This document shows positions 18,533 through 27,756 of a stretch of 64,000 bases of DNA, piece after piece; the stretch's first letter is position 1; every line of letters starts with the position of its first letter. The stretch is from Saprospiraceae bacterium (lineage in GTDB: Bacteria; Bacteroidota; Bacteroidia; Chitinophagales; Saprospiraceae). The position numbers and the translations under genes were made by a program. The notes under the pieces are model-generated. The model worked only from the letters and a program-made list of their open reading frames with translations. It had not been told where the DNA came from and ran no database searches. The stretch covers positions 1,054,001 to 1,118,000 of the forward strand of contig JADJLQ010000002.1 in NCBI GenBank assembly GCA_016709995.1. Reading direction: 5' to 3'.

Positions 18533-19855
18533 ATGGACGAACTCAAGCAAATATTTAGACAAAAATCGCAAGATCTTAAAGAACAAATCAGGTCCTTGCT
18601 TAAAGAGCATGGCAATATGAAATTGGATGAGGTCAAACTTGAACAAGCCTATGGAGGCATGAGAGGCATAAAGAGTATGATCTGGGAAACCTCCTTGCTG
18701 GATGCACAGGATGGTATCAAATTTAGAGGTTATAGTATCCCTCAACTCCAGGCATTGCTCCCCAAGGCAGATAATGGCACTGAACCTTTGCCTGAAGGCA
18801 TATTTTGGCTCATGCTGACAGGAGAAATACCCTCCCGGGACCAGGTACTTTGGTTGACAGACGAGTGGGAGCGCAGGGCGGTATTGCCATATGCTGTGAC
18901 AAAAGTGCTCGATGCGCTGCCGTTAGATGTGCACCCCATGACTCAATTCAGTATAGCGATCAATGCTATGCAGGTAGATTCAATATTTCATAAAAAGTAT
19001 GAAGAAGGGTTGTCTAAAAACGACTACTGGGATCCTACGTACGAAGATGCCATGAATTTAATAGCCAGGATCCCTCATGCCGCTGCTTATATCTACAGAC
19101 GAACTTTTAAAGAGAATCAGCATATCCCTGCAGACCTTTCTTTAGGGTGGGCGGCAAATTATGCTCATATGCTGGGCTTGGAAGGAATGGAAAGTTATGA
19201 GCTGATGCGCTTGTATCTTACCATCCATGCAGACCATGAAGGAGGTAATGCCTCAGCGCATACTGCCCATTTAGTCGGATCTACGCTGAGTGATGTCTAC
19301 TTATCTTATGCCGCCGCAATGAACGCGCTCGCAGGGCCTCTACATGGCTTAGCCAACCAGGAAGTGATCAAATGGATATTTGAGATGGTAGATAAGCTCA
19401 ATACCCGTACTCCGACGAAAGATCAAATCACCGCTTATATTCATGAAACACTCAGTCAGGGCAAAGTGATACCCGGATATGGACATGCAGTCCTCAGAAA
19501 ACCCGACCCAAGATTTTACGCTCAAAAACAATTTTCAGAAAGATACCTGGCTGACGACGATATCATTAAAATCGTGTGGCAATTATTTGACATTGTACCA
19601 CCTGTACTCCAGAGCTTAGGAAAGGTTAGTAACCCCTGGCCCAATGTAGATGCACATAGTGGAGCTATGTTGGTACACTATGGACTGACAGAATATAATT
19701 ATTATACCGTGTTGTTTGGAGTATCCAGGTCATTAGGCGTGATGGCGGCACAATGTTGGTCACGGGCACTTGGATTTCCACTTGAAAGGCCTAAGTCATT
19801 GACCAGCGAATGGATCTTCGACTTTGTACAACAAAATACCCTTACCAAAGCTTAA
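18533..19855 (+). CDS. gltA: Citrate synthase, eukaryotic (mitochondrial)-like type
   Basis: 440 residues. The N-terminal helical domain (GGMRGIKSMIWETSLLDAQD, FRGYSIPQLQ) and catalytic residues are typical: His near 271 in GPLHGLANQEV, His near 316 in GYGHAVLRK and Asp near 373 in NVDAHSGAML. Length and motif spacing match the mitochondrial-like class found in some Bacteroidota, not the NADH-inhibited hexameric type. It condenses oxaloacetate and acetyl-CoA at entry to the TCA cycle. A gcvH gene follows 22 nt downstream. Confidence 0.95.
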   Translation: MDELKQIFRQKSQDLKEQIRSLLKEHGNMKLDEVKLEQAYGGMRGIKSMIWETSLLDAQDGIKFRGYSIPQLQALLPKADNGTEPLPEGIFWLMLTGEIPSRDQVLWLTDEWERRAVLPYAVTKVLDALPLDVHPMTQFSIAINAMQVDSIFHKKYEEGLSKNDYWDPTYEDAMNLIARIPHAAAYIYRRTFKENQHIPADLSLGWAANYAHMLGLEGMESYELMRLYLTIHADHEGGNASAHTAHLVGSTLSDVYLSYAAAMNALAGPLHGLANQEVIKWIFEMVDKLNTRTPTKDQITAYIHETLSQGKVIPGYGHAVLRKPDPRFYAQKQFSERYLADDDIIKIVWQLFDIVPPVLQSLGKVSNPWPNVDAHSGAMLVHYGLTEYNYYTVLFGVSRSLGVMAAQCWSRALGFPLERPKSLTSEWIFDFVQQNTLTKA

Positions 19856-19877
19856 TTGACCATTTAACCACATTACC

Positions 19878-20273
19878 ATGTCTATCATCGATTCTTCACT
19901 CAAATATACCCCAGAGCACGAATGGGTAAAAACGATATCTGACACCGAAATTCTCGTGGGTATCACCGATTTTGCACAAGGAGAACTTGGCGAATTGGTC
20001 TATGTCGAAGTAAATACTGTTGGGAAAAAGCTTCGGAAAGGCGATATTTTTGGTACAGTCGAGGCCGTAAAAACTACTTCAGATCTGTTTGTACCAGTAG
20101 GCGGCACTATCAAGGAGTTTAACGAAGCCATTAGTGAAAAAGGTGGAGATCAGCCCGGGCTAATTAATGATGACCCGTACGGGCAGGGCTGGATCGTCCG
20201 TGTAGAGATTAATGATCCGGCTGAATTGGATACACTGTTATCAGGGGATGAATATCTGGCTCTTTTGCAATAG
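19878..20273 (+). CDS. gcvH: Glycine cleavage system H protein
   Basis: 131 residues, the standard length. The lipoylation site is Lys65 in TVEAVKTTSD, preceded by YVEVNTVGKKLRKGDIFG, and the N-terminus has the family YTPEHEWVK motif. It carries the aminomethyl group on lipoamide between the P, T and L proteins. It lies between citrate synthase and a VanZ gene in an apparent operon. Confidence 0.97.
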   Translation: MSIIDSSLKYTPEHEWVKTISDTEILVGITDFAQGELGELVYVEVNTVGKKLRKGDIFGTVEAVKTTSDLFVPVGGTIKEFNEAISEKGGDQPGLINDDPYGQGWIVRVEINDPAELDTLLSGDEYLALLQ

Positions 20274-20279
20274 GCTTAT

Positions 20280-20672
20280 TTGCACACACCAAAATTGGTA
20301 GTCAACCTCATCTTATTTATCAGAAAGTACAAACTAAGTATATTATGGACCTTGACCATAATATTCCTTAGCTTACTTCCTAAAAGTTCTTTCCCCGATT
20401 TAAAGCTTCAAATGAAGTATCTGGACAAAATCGTTCACTTCGGTTTTTATTTTTTACTGATTAGTTTTTACCTCTACGAGTCAGGCAGTGTGAGTTCAAA
20501 ATCATTAATAATCAAGGGCTTATTATTTTGTATGCTGTTAGCAATAGGGACTGAATTTGGTCAATTGATGTTTTCGGCTAGCCGTAGTTTTGAGATATGG
20601 GATATTGTTGCTAATATTATCGGGTCATTTAGTGGATTAATTATTTTTCGAACTTTAAAACAGTTTATATGA
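20280..20672 (+). CDS. VanZ-like family membrane protein
   Basis: 130 residues from a TTG start, with four membrane helices (about 20-35, 48-65, 78-95 and 105-125). The motifs LDKIVHFGFYFLL and GTEFGQLMFSASRSFEIWDI are those of the VanZ-like family. Function is unclear. VanZ itself gives low-level teicoplanin resistance, but most homologues are uncharacterised. It begins 6 nt after gcvH, and its stop overlaps the ATG of the TonB gene, as ATGA. Confidence 0.85.
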   Translation: MHTPKLVVNLILFIRKYKLSILWTLTIIFLSLLPKSSFPDLKLQMKYLDKIVHFGFYFLLISFYLYESGSVSSKSLIIKGLLFCMLLAIGTEFGQLMFSASRSFEIWDIVANIIGSFSGLIIFRTLKQFI

Positions 20673-21592
20673 ATTTAACAGAAATTGACGGTAAAATCGG
20701 CATTTGGCTGGTATTAGCTATCGTGGCTTCTGTGGTTGCAGTGATCTATGTTCTTAAATCCATATTTAAGAAAACTGCGACTGAAGATCTTGCGAGCAAA
20801 TACAAAGACAAAAAATGGGATTCGCCGATGGAAGGCACCTATAAGTATCCGGATGTGGATGTTTTTGGGATGAGTGGTCCTATTTTCAGATACGGTTTGG
20901 CTGCTGCATTAGCGCTGTCTGTCATAGGACTTAACTGGACTTCTTATGACAAGAAAGTAATCATACCTACAGGAGCTCTTGCTTTTGATGATGAAATACA
21001 GGTAGAAGTACCTCGTACCGCCGAGCCGCCACCACCTCCGCCACCACCTCCGCCACCTGTGGTTCAGGAGATTAAAGTAACTGAGGAAAAGATTGAGGAA
21101 AAAGTAGAGTTTGTGGATCAGTCTATACAGGAAGAAACTGTAGTGGAGGCTCCCCCACCACCTGCTCCTAAGAAAGAAGCTCCCCCACCACCACCCCCAC
21201 CACCTCCTCCAAAGAATGAGCCTGATGAAATCTTTAAGGTGGTTGAAGAAGCTCCCCGTTTTCCGGGATGCGAAGACAAGGGGTCTATGGACGAAAAAAA
21301 GAAGTGTGCCGACGAAAAAATGTTGCAATACTTATATAAAAACATCAAGTATCCCAATATCGCTAAAGAAAATGGTGTACAAGGGAGATGTGTGGTTACC
21401 TTCGTCGTTGAAAAGGATGGTAGAATCACTGACGCCAAAGTAGTAAGAGATATCGGAGGCGGCTGCGGCGAAGAAGCTTTAAGAGTGGTTAATTCTATGA
21501 ATGAAATGGGAGAACGCTGGAAACCAGGCAAACAAAGAGGAAATGCCGTGAGGGTTCAGTTTAACTTGCCAGTCACGTTTAAGCTCAATTAA
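20669..21592 (+). CDS. TonB family protein with proline-rich linker
   Basis: 307 residues. Hydrophobic segments lie at about 12-30 and 72-90. They are followed by a long periplasmic linker with two polyproline tracts and Glu/Val-rich stretches (EIKVTEEKIEEKVEFVDQSI). The C-terminal TonB domain (about 205-307) starts with the Bacteroidota hallmark APRFPGCED and includes YPNIAKENGVQGRCVVTFVV and VQFNLPVTFKLN. It should transmit proton-motive energy to TonB-dependent receptors such as the SusC protein in this window. It is coupled to the upstream VanZ gene by a 4-nt overlap and ends before a clear terminator. Confidence 0.93.
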   Translation: MNLTEIDGKIGIWLVLAIVASVVAVIYVLKSIFKKTATEDLASKYKDKKWDSPMEGTYKYPDVDVFGMSGPIFRYGLAAALALSVIGLNWTSYDKKVIIPTGALAFDDEIQVEVPRTAEPPPPPPPPPPPVVQEIKVTEEKIEEKVEFVDQSIQEETVVEAPPPPAPKKEAPPPPPPPPPPKNEPDEIFKVVEEAPRFPGCEDKGSMDEKKKCADEKMLQYLYKNIKYPNIAKENGVQGRCVVTFVVEKDGRITDAKVVRDIGGGCGEEALRVVNSMNEMGERWKPGKQRGNAVRVQFNLPVTFKLN

Positions 21593-21614
21593 TTATTTTA
21601 CAATACAATGAAAG

Positions 21615-21645
21615 AGGCTGCCTGATGGATCAAGCAGCCTTTTTC
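21615..21645 (+). terminator. Intrinsic terminator after the gltA-gcvH-VanZ-TonB transcript
   Basis: Arms AGGCTGC and GCAGCCT enclose an inner TGAT/ATCA stem, followed by TTTTTCTTT. Its place between the two TonB genes means the second one needs its own promoter, and it argues against a start for that gene at 21625. Confidence 0.85.
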
Positions 21646-21675
21646 TTTATTATAACTTTATCCAAATTAATTATT

Positions 21676-22227
21676 ATGAAGCGGTTTTTTCTGGACAACA
21701 AGCAATACCTACTGATCATAGCAGCGGTGATCGCAGCATTTATCTTTAGAAACTTATTTATTTCAGAGGCTAAATCGACAGTACAAAGTGAAATCAAATC
21801 CAATACCGCACCTTCAGGACAGAGTGATGAAGAGCTAGGTATTCTACATGTGGTAGAAGTAGCACCCAGATTCCCGGGTTGTGAAGATTTATCGACTATA
21901 GATGAAAAGAAAAAATGTGCGGATCAGAAAATGCTCCAATATCTGTATGGTCATATCACCTATCCTCAATACGCCAAAGACCATGGTATTGAAGGAAGAT
22001 GTGTAGTCACTTTTGTGGTTGAAACTGATGGTTCGATCAGTGAAGCTAAAATCTTAAAGGATATCGGTGGTGGATGTGGAGAAGCTTCTTTGAACATAGT
22101 GAACTCCATGAACCAAATGCCTCAGCGCTGGATACCAGGCACTCAAAAGGGCAAAGCAGTTCGGGTCAGATTTAATTTGCCGGTTTCCTTTAAACTCAAG
22201 CCGATTGAGGAAGAGGAGGTTAAATAA
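21676..22227 (+). CDS. Short TonB family protein, paralogue of the preceding gene
   Basis: 183 residues from the ATG at 21676. An upstream candidate start at 21625 lies inside the terminator stem and is rejected. It has one N-terminal anchor (YLLIIAAVIAAFIFRNLF), only about 40 linker residues and no polyproline tract. A TonB C-terminal domain follows (APRFPGCED, YPQYAKDHGIEGRCVVTFVV, VRFNLPVSFKLK). Its C-terminal half is closely related to that of the gene before it, so tandem duplication is likely. The short linker suggests that it may not span the periplasm, and it may have a different partner. Confidence 0.9.
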   Translation: MKRFFLDNKQYLLIIAAVIAAFIFRNLFISEAKSTVQSEIKSNTAPSGQSDEELGILHVVEVAPRFPGCEDLSTIDEKKKCADQKMLQYLYGHITYPQYAKDHGIEGRCVVTFVVETDGSISEAKILKDIGGGCGEASLNIVNSMNQMPQRWIPGTQKGKAVRVRFNLPVSFKLKPIEEEEVK

Positions 22228-22244
22228 ATATCTATTGCCTAATT

Positions 22245-25223
22245 TTATTGGCCAAGTTCCATTGTATTGTCAAGTGGGATTTTTTGATCTTCCATGGCCA
22301 GGTAGACAGCATCTAATAATCTCGATCGATATTCATCTTTGTGCAGCCGGTTATTGTTCATAGAAGGATAAGTCCGATTACATAAGAATACGAACACCAA
22401 TTGTTTTTCAGGGTCTACCCACGCACAAGTGCCCGTGAAACCTGTGTGACCAAAAGTACCAGGGGATGCCAAATAGCCTGCTGGCTGAGGTTTGGCGGGG
22501 TCTAATTCTTTCATGTCAAATCCAATGCCACGGCGAGTAGAACCTAATTGCCTGGTAGCGAACAGCTTGACCGTCGATGATTTTATAAGTTTTTCACCAC
22601 CATATTGACCTCCATTAAGAAAAAGCTGCATGATGGTACCTAGTTCTAATGCATTACTAAAAAGTCCTGCATGACCGCTTACACCATTCATCATGGCTGC
22701 TCCCATATCGTGGACATAACCCTGGATAGTCATTTTTCTCCAATAAGTATCTTTTTCGGTTGGGGCAATCGAGGATAAAGGATATAATTTGTAAGGATTA
22801 TATAAAGTGTGTGTGAGCCCCAATGGAGTATAGAAGAATTTTGACACAAACTGATCTATCGAAAGACCTGACTGATATTTGACCATCTGGGCTATCAGAT
22901 AAAACCCTAAGTCGCTGTAGAGGTAATTTTTATTAGTCCTTAATTGAGAATCTAAAATTTGTTGCCAGATCTGTTGGTCATAGCCTGTCTTAAGATATAA
23001 CCCTTTTTCAACAGGCAGGCTGTACTTTGAGCTTTCTGTAGTGGCGTAAATAGAAGGATCTAATTTGTAAGTGCGTTTGCCAGTTTTGACCAGGGTTTCT
23101 TTGTAAAATGGAATCCATCCAAGCAGTCCTGCCTGGTGGCTCATGATTTCGGTTATATTAAGTGATGACTTGTTAGATTGTTTAAGATCTGGTAGATAGT
23201 CAGACATAGGTTGGTCCAAAGTGATTTTGCCTTCGTCATATAATCTCATAACTGACAAAGTGCTTGCTGCTACTTTCGTAAGACTGGCAAGGTCATACAT
23301 GTCGGTCAGGTTTACAGGAATTTTATGCTCATAATCCTGATAGCCAAAGGCTTTTTGATAGACAATTTTTCCTTCTCTTGCTACCAATAACTGACCACCT
23401 GGAGCAGCATGGATAGATACGATATCACTGGTCAAGGCATCTAAAGCCTCTAACTTTTGCCCATCGATTCGTACCCGTTCAGGAATGGCATATCCAAATC
23501 GCATTAAACTTTCTGAGTTGAGCCCTGCGCCGAAGGGCATGTTAGGGCCAGATGATACCGGCAGTCGCCCATTGATGCCTATGGCGCCAACAATAGCTTG
23601 AGCAGTGAGGTCTTGCATCAAGGCATCGTCTTCATAAGACTGTATGAGCCAATCACTGTCGCCAAAATTAGTCAGCGCATAAGGGCTTCCAAAAGACACC
23701 AGGATCACTTTGGTAGTTAGACTGAGCTGGTTGATGAATTTTAAAGCACTGCCAGAGAGTCCAAAGTTTTGCTTGATGTTTTTATTAAGACCATGAAGGC
23801 TGACTATGACGATATCGGAATTTTTAAAGCTGGCTAATAGGTTGTTGGATTGTGTTACGCTGATGTCAGTGTCGGCTTGTTGGTGATAGATTTTTGCGTA
23901 ACTGTCCAACCTCCATTGAAACGGAGTCTTGGTTTTACTACCAATCGACAAAGAGGCGATTTTATGCTGATCTAATTCTGTCAGCGGAATCAACCGGTTT
24001 TTATTTTTGACCAGAGTGATGGCTTGTTCGTAAAGTTTGCTTTTGAGTGCCTGCGCTTTTGGGTTATTGACATCTTTATCCAGGTTGCTTAGTGAAACAC
24101 GTGGATCTTGACTCAATCCCATGCGATATTTTGCAAGCAAAATTTTCCTCACCGTTTGATCAAGTTTTGATTTTAATTCAGAGCTCTCATTTACAGCTTT
24201 AAGTATCTGTGTAAAGGATAGGTCAATATCGTTAGGCAGGCATAGCACATCGCAACCGGCATTAAAGGCTACTAATTCCAAAGCACCAGGATCGTAATTT
24301 TTAGTTACAGCTTTCATCTCCAGGGCATCAGAAAAAATGAGACCATCAAAGGCCATTTCATTTTTAATCAATCCTGTCATGGTGGAACTGGAAAGTGAAG
24401 TAGGCAGCAATTTGTTTGTTTCTAAAGCAGGCACCTGCAAATGGGCTACCATGACACTCTGCATACCTTGGTCAAACAATAATCTGAATGGGAAGAGCTC
24501 TATGGAGTCCAACCTGGCCCTGTTATAAGGGATCACCGGGAGATCAAGATGGCTGTCTACATCAGTATCGCCATGACCAGGAAAATGTTTTGCACAAGCC
24601 ATGACACCATGATCCTGCATACCCTGCATATATTGGTAAGCTTTGGTAGTGACTGCTATCCTGTTCTCACCAAATGATCTATCATTGATGACTGGATTGG
24701 CCGCATTGATATTAATGTCGACGACTGGAGCAAAATTGATTTGAGTGCCAATGCGCCTAAGCTGATCGGCTATCTCCGCACCCATATCATAGATCAGTTT
24801 GTTCTCCTTAAGAGCCCCCAAGGTCAATTGCCTTGGAAAACTAATTGCAGCAGATTTATGTCGCATGCCCAACCCCCATTCTGCATCGATGGCCACCATA
24901 AGTGGTGTCTTGGACATAGCCTGGTAATTATTCGATAATTCAGCTTGCTTCAATGGAGTGCCCTGGAAAAAACAAAGCCCGCCTACATGATATTTTTTTA
25001 TTTGTCTTTCCACTTCAGCTATATGCTCCGGACCTTTGTCTGAGTGGGCCCTGATCATAAAAAGCTGACCAATTTTTTCGTCAACACTAAGAGAAGTGAA
25101 AACCGAATCTACCCATTGGGCTTCAGCCGCCGGAATGGTTGGTGTGTAAGGGACCTGCACAGGCGGAGCAAAACTTACAAACTGAACTAACAATAGAGAT
25201 AAGAGTAACAAACTTTTCGGCAT
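22245..25223 (-). CDS. GH3 glycosidase (NagZ-like) fused to a class C beta-lactamase-like serine hydrolase
   Basis: 992 residues with a signal peptide. The N-terminal GH3 domain (about 35-400) has the N-acetylglucosaminidase motif KHFPGHGDTDVDSH near 208 and the Asp nucleophile in FSDALEM near 296. A middle GH3 C-terminal-like region follows (to about 590). The last 380 residues are a beta-lactamase/D-aminopeptidase fold with SLTK (S-x-x-K, near 646), YSD (near 769, in place of Y-x-N) and HTG (near 929). Bacteroidota commonly carry this fusion. It probably trims peptidoglycan fragments, both sugar and peptide, outside the cytosol. It is convergent with the short TonB gene. Confidence 0.92.
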   Translation of the reverse strand: MPKSLLLLSLLLVQFVSFAPPVQVPYTPTIPAAEAQWVDSVFTSLSVDEKIGQLFMIRAHSDKGPEHIAEVERQIKKYHVGGLCFFQGTPLKQAELSNNYQAMSKTPLMVAIDAEWGLGMRHKSAAISFPRQLTLGALKENKLIYDMGAEIADQLRRIGTQINFAPVVDININAANPVINDRSFGENRIAVTTKAYQYMQGMQDHGVMACAKHFPGHGDTDVDSHLDLPVIPYNRARLDSIELFPFRLLFDQGMQSVMVAHLQVPALETNKLLPTSLSSSTMTGLIKNEMAFDGLIFSDALEMKAVTKNYDPGALELVAFNAGCDVLCLPNDIDLSFTQILKAVNESSELKSKLDQTVRKILLAKYRMGLSQDPRVSLSNLDKDVNNPKAQALKSKLYEQAITLVKNKNRLIPLTELDQHKIASLSIGSKTKTPFQWRLDSYAKIYHQQADTDISVTQSNNLLASFKNSDIVIVSLHGLNKNIKQNFGLSGSALKFINQLSLTTKVILVSFGSPYALTNFGDSDWLIQSYEDDALMQDLTAQAIVGAIGINGRLPVSSGPNMPFGAGLNSESLMRFGYAIPERVRIDGQKLEALDALTSDIVSIHAAPGGQLLVAREGKIVYQKAFGYQDYEHKIPVNLTDMYDLASLTKVAASTLSVMRLYDEGKITLDQPMSDYLPDLKQSNKSSLNITEIMSHQAGLLGWIPFYKETLVKTGKRTYKLDPSIYATTESSKYSLPVEKGLYLKTGYDQQIWQQILDSQLRTNKNYLYSDLGFYLIAQMVKYQSGLSIDQFVSKFFYTPLGLTHTLYNPYKLYPLSSIAPTEKDTYWRKMTIQGYVHDMGAAMMNGVSGHAGLFSNALELGTIMQLFLNGGQYGGEKLIKSSTVKLFATRQLGSTRRGIGFDMKELDPAKPQPAGYLASPGTFGHTGFTGTCAWVDPEKQLVFVFLCNRTYPSMNNNRLHKDEYRSRLLDAVYLAMEDQKIPLDNTMELGQ

Positions 25224-25461
25224 GTTACAAATTTATTGAATAATTATTTAAAGTCAGTTAATGCTTCATGGTCTTATGAAAAGAATAAATATGCTTAAAA
25301 AGTATATACACATTTAATGAATACAAAATCAATTAGAGCATAAGGAATTAACCATGATAGTAGGGTATTTATTCCAGTAAAGATCCTAAAGGTTAATTTA
25401 AAAAAATAGAAACCAAAATCTTAAAAAACAATGAAATCAAACGGCAAGTCTACAGACTCAC

Positions 25462-26880
25462 TTATTTGCTTGTAGGTATGGTCCAGGATAAGGCAAACTG
25501 ACTGCCAAAAGATCTTAACCGAACATGGCCTTCGCCAACTCCTTTTAGGGGTAGTTGGTAATAAGGAGTGATGGAAATGCCTAAATGTCGTGAAATCGAT
25601 TTTTGAATGCTTACGCCCGCGGATGCCGCGGCAAGCCAATGCCAGTTCTTTAGGGTATAGTCATCCACAGAGTGACCAGGTTTGGAATTAGCATGGAGAT
25701 AATCATAAGCATAAACCTCTCTATCCATTCGCATTGAACTAATACCGGCATTTAAAACCAAAACAAAAGATTTAGTGTTAATCAGGTCGTACTTCAAATA
25801 GATAGGCAGTTGCAGTACACTGCAGGCACCCTTGATATTATTAATCGTTAATTTCTTAAAATAGCTATTGTAGGGAATCTCGTAATCTTCCTTCATAGCA
25901 TTGTAATATTTTGTTGATTTCTGAAGCCCCGCGCTGAGTGTAAATCTGTTCATCTTGAATCCAAGGTCTACACCGTAAGCCTTGCCTAATTGGCTGTAAG
26001 ATCTTTGAACTACGCTGGTATATTCTGGAGACCAACCAAGTTCAATAGAAAGTGAAGTGTGCCTGGGTGATTTGGTTGTGATAGGCATTGGATCATCCCA
26101 ATGTTTTAAATGAATCACTCTGTCATACTCCATGGATTCAATATTAATGGGAGGTAAGACTTGAATGTTGAGTAACTTGTTTTGAGTGGTCTGGGACGAA
26201 CCAATAGTAGGATCCACGGTTTCATTATTAGGATCGATTTTGAGTACATTCGCAGATTGGTTGGGAGAAGGAGATTGGTCTTTGGATTCAGTCAATGATG
26301 CAGACGAGTGCCTGCTAATGACTTTATCGGCCAATGGAAATTTGTCAGCGTAAGGGGATTTGTCCAGGCCACTCAAACGGCTTTTATTAACTCCGGTTGA
26401 TGATAAAGTGCCAGAAATTTTCTGCTTAAGTGTTTTAGATTCGTGATTGAATGAAGCGGCATTGGCAATAGGGCTAGCCATGTCTGCGTGACCAGTTTTG
26501 TTTTGTTCAACCTCAAGATTTGCATTGTCTATTTGTGCAAAATCTGAGGTCACTGGTCCCTGTCCAAAAATCCGATCAGTGGTTACTTTTAAAGGATATA
26601 AATTGGGTTTTATCGAATTATAAGCTTCGCTGGAAAGTACTGGTAAAGGATGTTGCATTGATTTTTGAGAGTCAGAAGGCAAGTATTTAATGATGGCCAA
26701 TAATGTGGTTCCGATGATCAAAAGGCCTAAGGGCCAAAATAATAGGGCAAATCTTTTTCTTTTTCTTTTATTCAACAGGTATTCCATCTCATGCCAGGAC
26801 TGTTCATGAAAGGGGCTGTCTGCATCAGCAGCTAGCTTTTTTATATACTCATCAAAATCTTCAGATTGCTTTTGGTTCAT
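25462..26880 (-). CDS. Membrane-anchored outer-membrane-beta-barrel-like protein, putative sigma factor partner
   Basis: 472 residues from the ATG at 26880. That start overlaps the end of the sigma factor gene by 20 nt and opens with MNQKQSEDFDEYIKKLAADA, an anti-sigma-like acidic N-terminus. A single membrane helix lies at about 42-60 (FALLFWPLGLLIIGTTLLAI), followed by a long Ser/Asn-rich linker. The C-terminal region (about 270-472) looks like an outer-membrane beta-barrel domain (SIELGWSPEY, GVDLGFKMNRFTLSAGLQ, GISITPYYQLPL). This layout, cytosolic tail plus helix plus porin-like domain, is common next to Bacteroidota ECF sigma genes. A regulatory role is inferred from context. Confidence 0.75.
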   Translation of the reverse strand: MNQKQSEDFDEYIKKLAADADSPFHEQSWHEMEYLLNKRKRKRFALLFWPLGLLIIGTTLLAIIKYLPSDSQKSMQHPLPVLSSEAYNSIKPNLYPLKVTTDRIFGQGPVTSDFAQIDNANLEVEQNKTGHADMASPIANAASFNHESKTLKQKISGTLSSTGVNKSRLSGLDKSPYADKFPLADKVISRHSSASLTESKDQSPSPNQSANVLKIDPNNETVDPTIGSSQTTQNKLLNIQVLPPINIESMEYDRVIHLKHWDDPMPITTKSPRHTSLSIELGWSPEYTSVVQRSYSQLGKAYGVDLGFKMNRFTLSAGLQKSTKYYNAMKEDYEIPYNSYFKKLTINNIKGACSVLQLPIYLKYDLINTKSFVLVLNAGISSMRMDREVYAYDYLHANSKPGHSVDDYTLKNWHWLAAASAGVSIQKSISRHLGISITPYYQLPLKGVGEGHVRLRSFGSQFALSWTIPTSK

Positions 26881-27460
26881 ATTTTTTAGAATAAATCTCT
26901 GAGGATAATAATTTTTGAAGGTTGATTCTCGCTTTGGCAAGGTTTGATTTGGAAGTACCCGGGGAGATATTTAACATTTTACCAATCTCTTCATGAGAAT
27001 AGCCATCGATGACAAACAAGTTAAAAACTGCCCGATAAGAGGGAGTGAGTTGATTGATGCTTTTCAATAATTCATCATAGGAGAGTTTGGAAATCGCTTG
27101 TGACTGTATACTTAGATTGGTCATTTCGTGAGAATGATCAATCGTTAATTTTTTCTTCTGGTTGGCTTTCCTCAACCGGTCAATGGAGGTATTGACCAAA
27201 ACTCTTCTAATCCAGGCTTTTAACGATCCTTCCAGACTATCCTGTCTTTTTTCAAACCGATGTACTTCAGTAAAAACCTTGAGAAACCCATCATTGAGGA
27301 CTTCTACAATATCTTCGTGGGATGAGAGGTACCTTTGGCAAATGGTATAACCAAATCCATAAAAATGCTTATAAAACCTCTTTTGACCTTCCCTTTTTTG
27401 CTGGATACAGTCATCTAAGATTGAAATTAGCGTCGATTCCGGCAATATACTCACCCCCAT
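26861..27460 (-). CDS. ECF-type RNA polymerase sigma factor
   Basis: 199 residues from the ATG at 27460 (MGVSILPESTLISILD). A start at 27547 is possible but adds a stretch unlike the family. Region 2 includes HEDIVEVLNDGFLKVFTEVHRF, and region 4 includes SYDELLKSINQLTPSYRAVFNLFVIDGYSHEEIGKMLNISPGTSKSNLAKAR with a clear helix-turn-helix. It directs RNA polymerase to a small regulon, probably gated by the membrane protein encoded by the overlapping downstream gene. Confidence 0.93.
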   Translation of the reverse strand: MGVSILPESTLISILDDCIQQKREGQKRFYKHFYGFGYTICQRYLSSHEDIVEVLNDGFLKVFTEVHRFEKRQDSLEGSLKAWIRRVLVNTSIDRLRKANQKKKLTIDHSHEMTNLSIQSQAISKLSYDELLKSINQLTPSYRAVFNLFVIDGYSHEEIGKMLNISPGTSKSNLAKARINLQKLLSSEIYSKKYEPKAI

Positions 27461-27722
27461 TCGATTTAATAATACGCAAAATACGGGCTTGTGGTTGCTT
27501 GTTTGTATTCGAATTATTCCACTACATAATCCAGTAATTCCCAGCATTCGACATTCACTGTTTGTAGCATGCTTACGGTAGAGTCATGGATTTTGATAAA
27601 ATGGAGATCTTTGTCAGACATTGGGTAGGATTTAATATAAAGCAATACTGAGGATGCATTCCGTTGAACATTGCCACACTTGGATAAATGTTTATTATCT
27701 TAGTGAATGGATGCGATTCTTT

Positions 27723-27730
27723 ATTTTTGG
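27723..27730 (+). promoter_or_regulatory. Candidate Bacteroidota -7 box (TATTTTTG)
   Basis: Matches TAnnTTTG and lies 26 nt upstream of the alanine dehydrogenase ATG. I could not place a convincing -33 TTTG partner, so this is tentative. Confidence 0.3.
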
Positions 27731-27756
27731 TCCTTAATTTTTATTCACCCTAGTGT

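Noticed and set aside
20909..21531. Long Trp- or Gly-rich frames opposite the TonB gene
   Set aside because: They are the reverse complement of the polyproline coding tracts, a compositional artefact.
21625..21675. N-terminal extension of the short TonB protein from a start at 21625
   Set aside because: That start lies inside a strong intrinsic terminator hairpin, and the ATG at 21676 directly precedes the membrane anchor.
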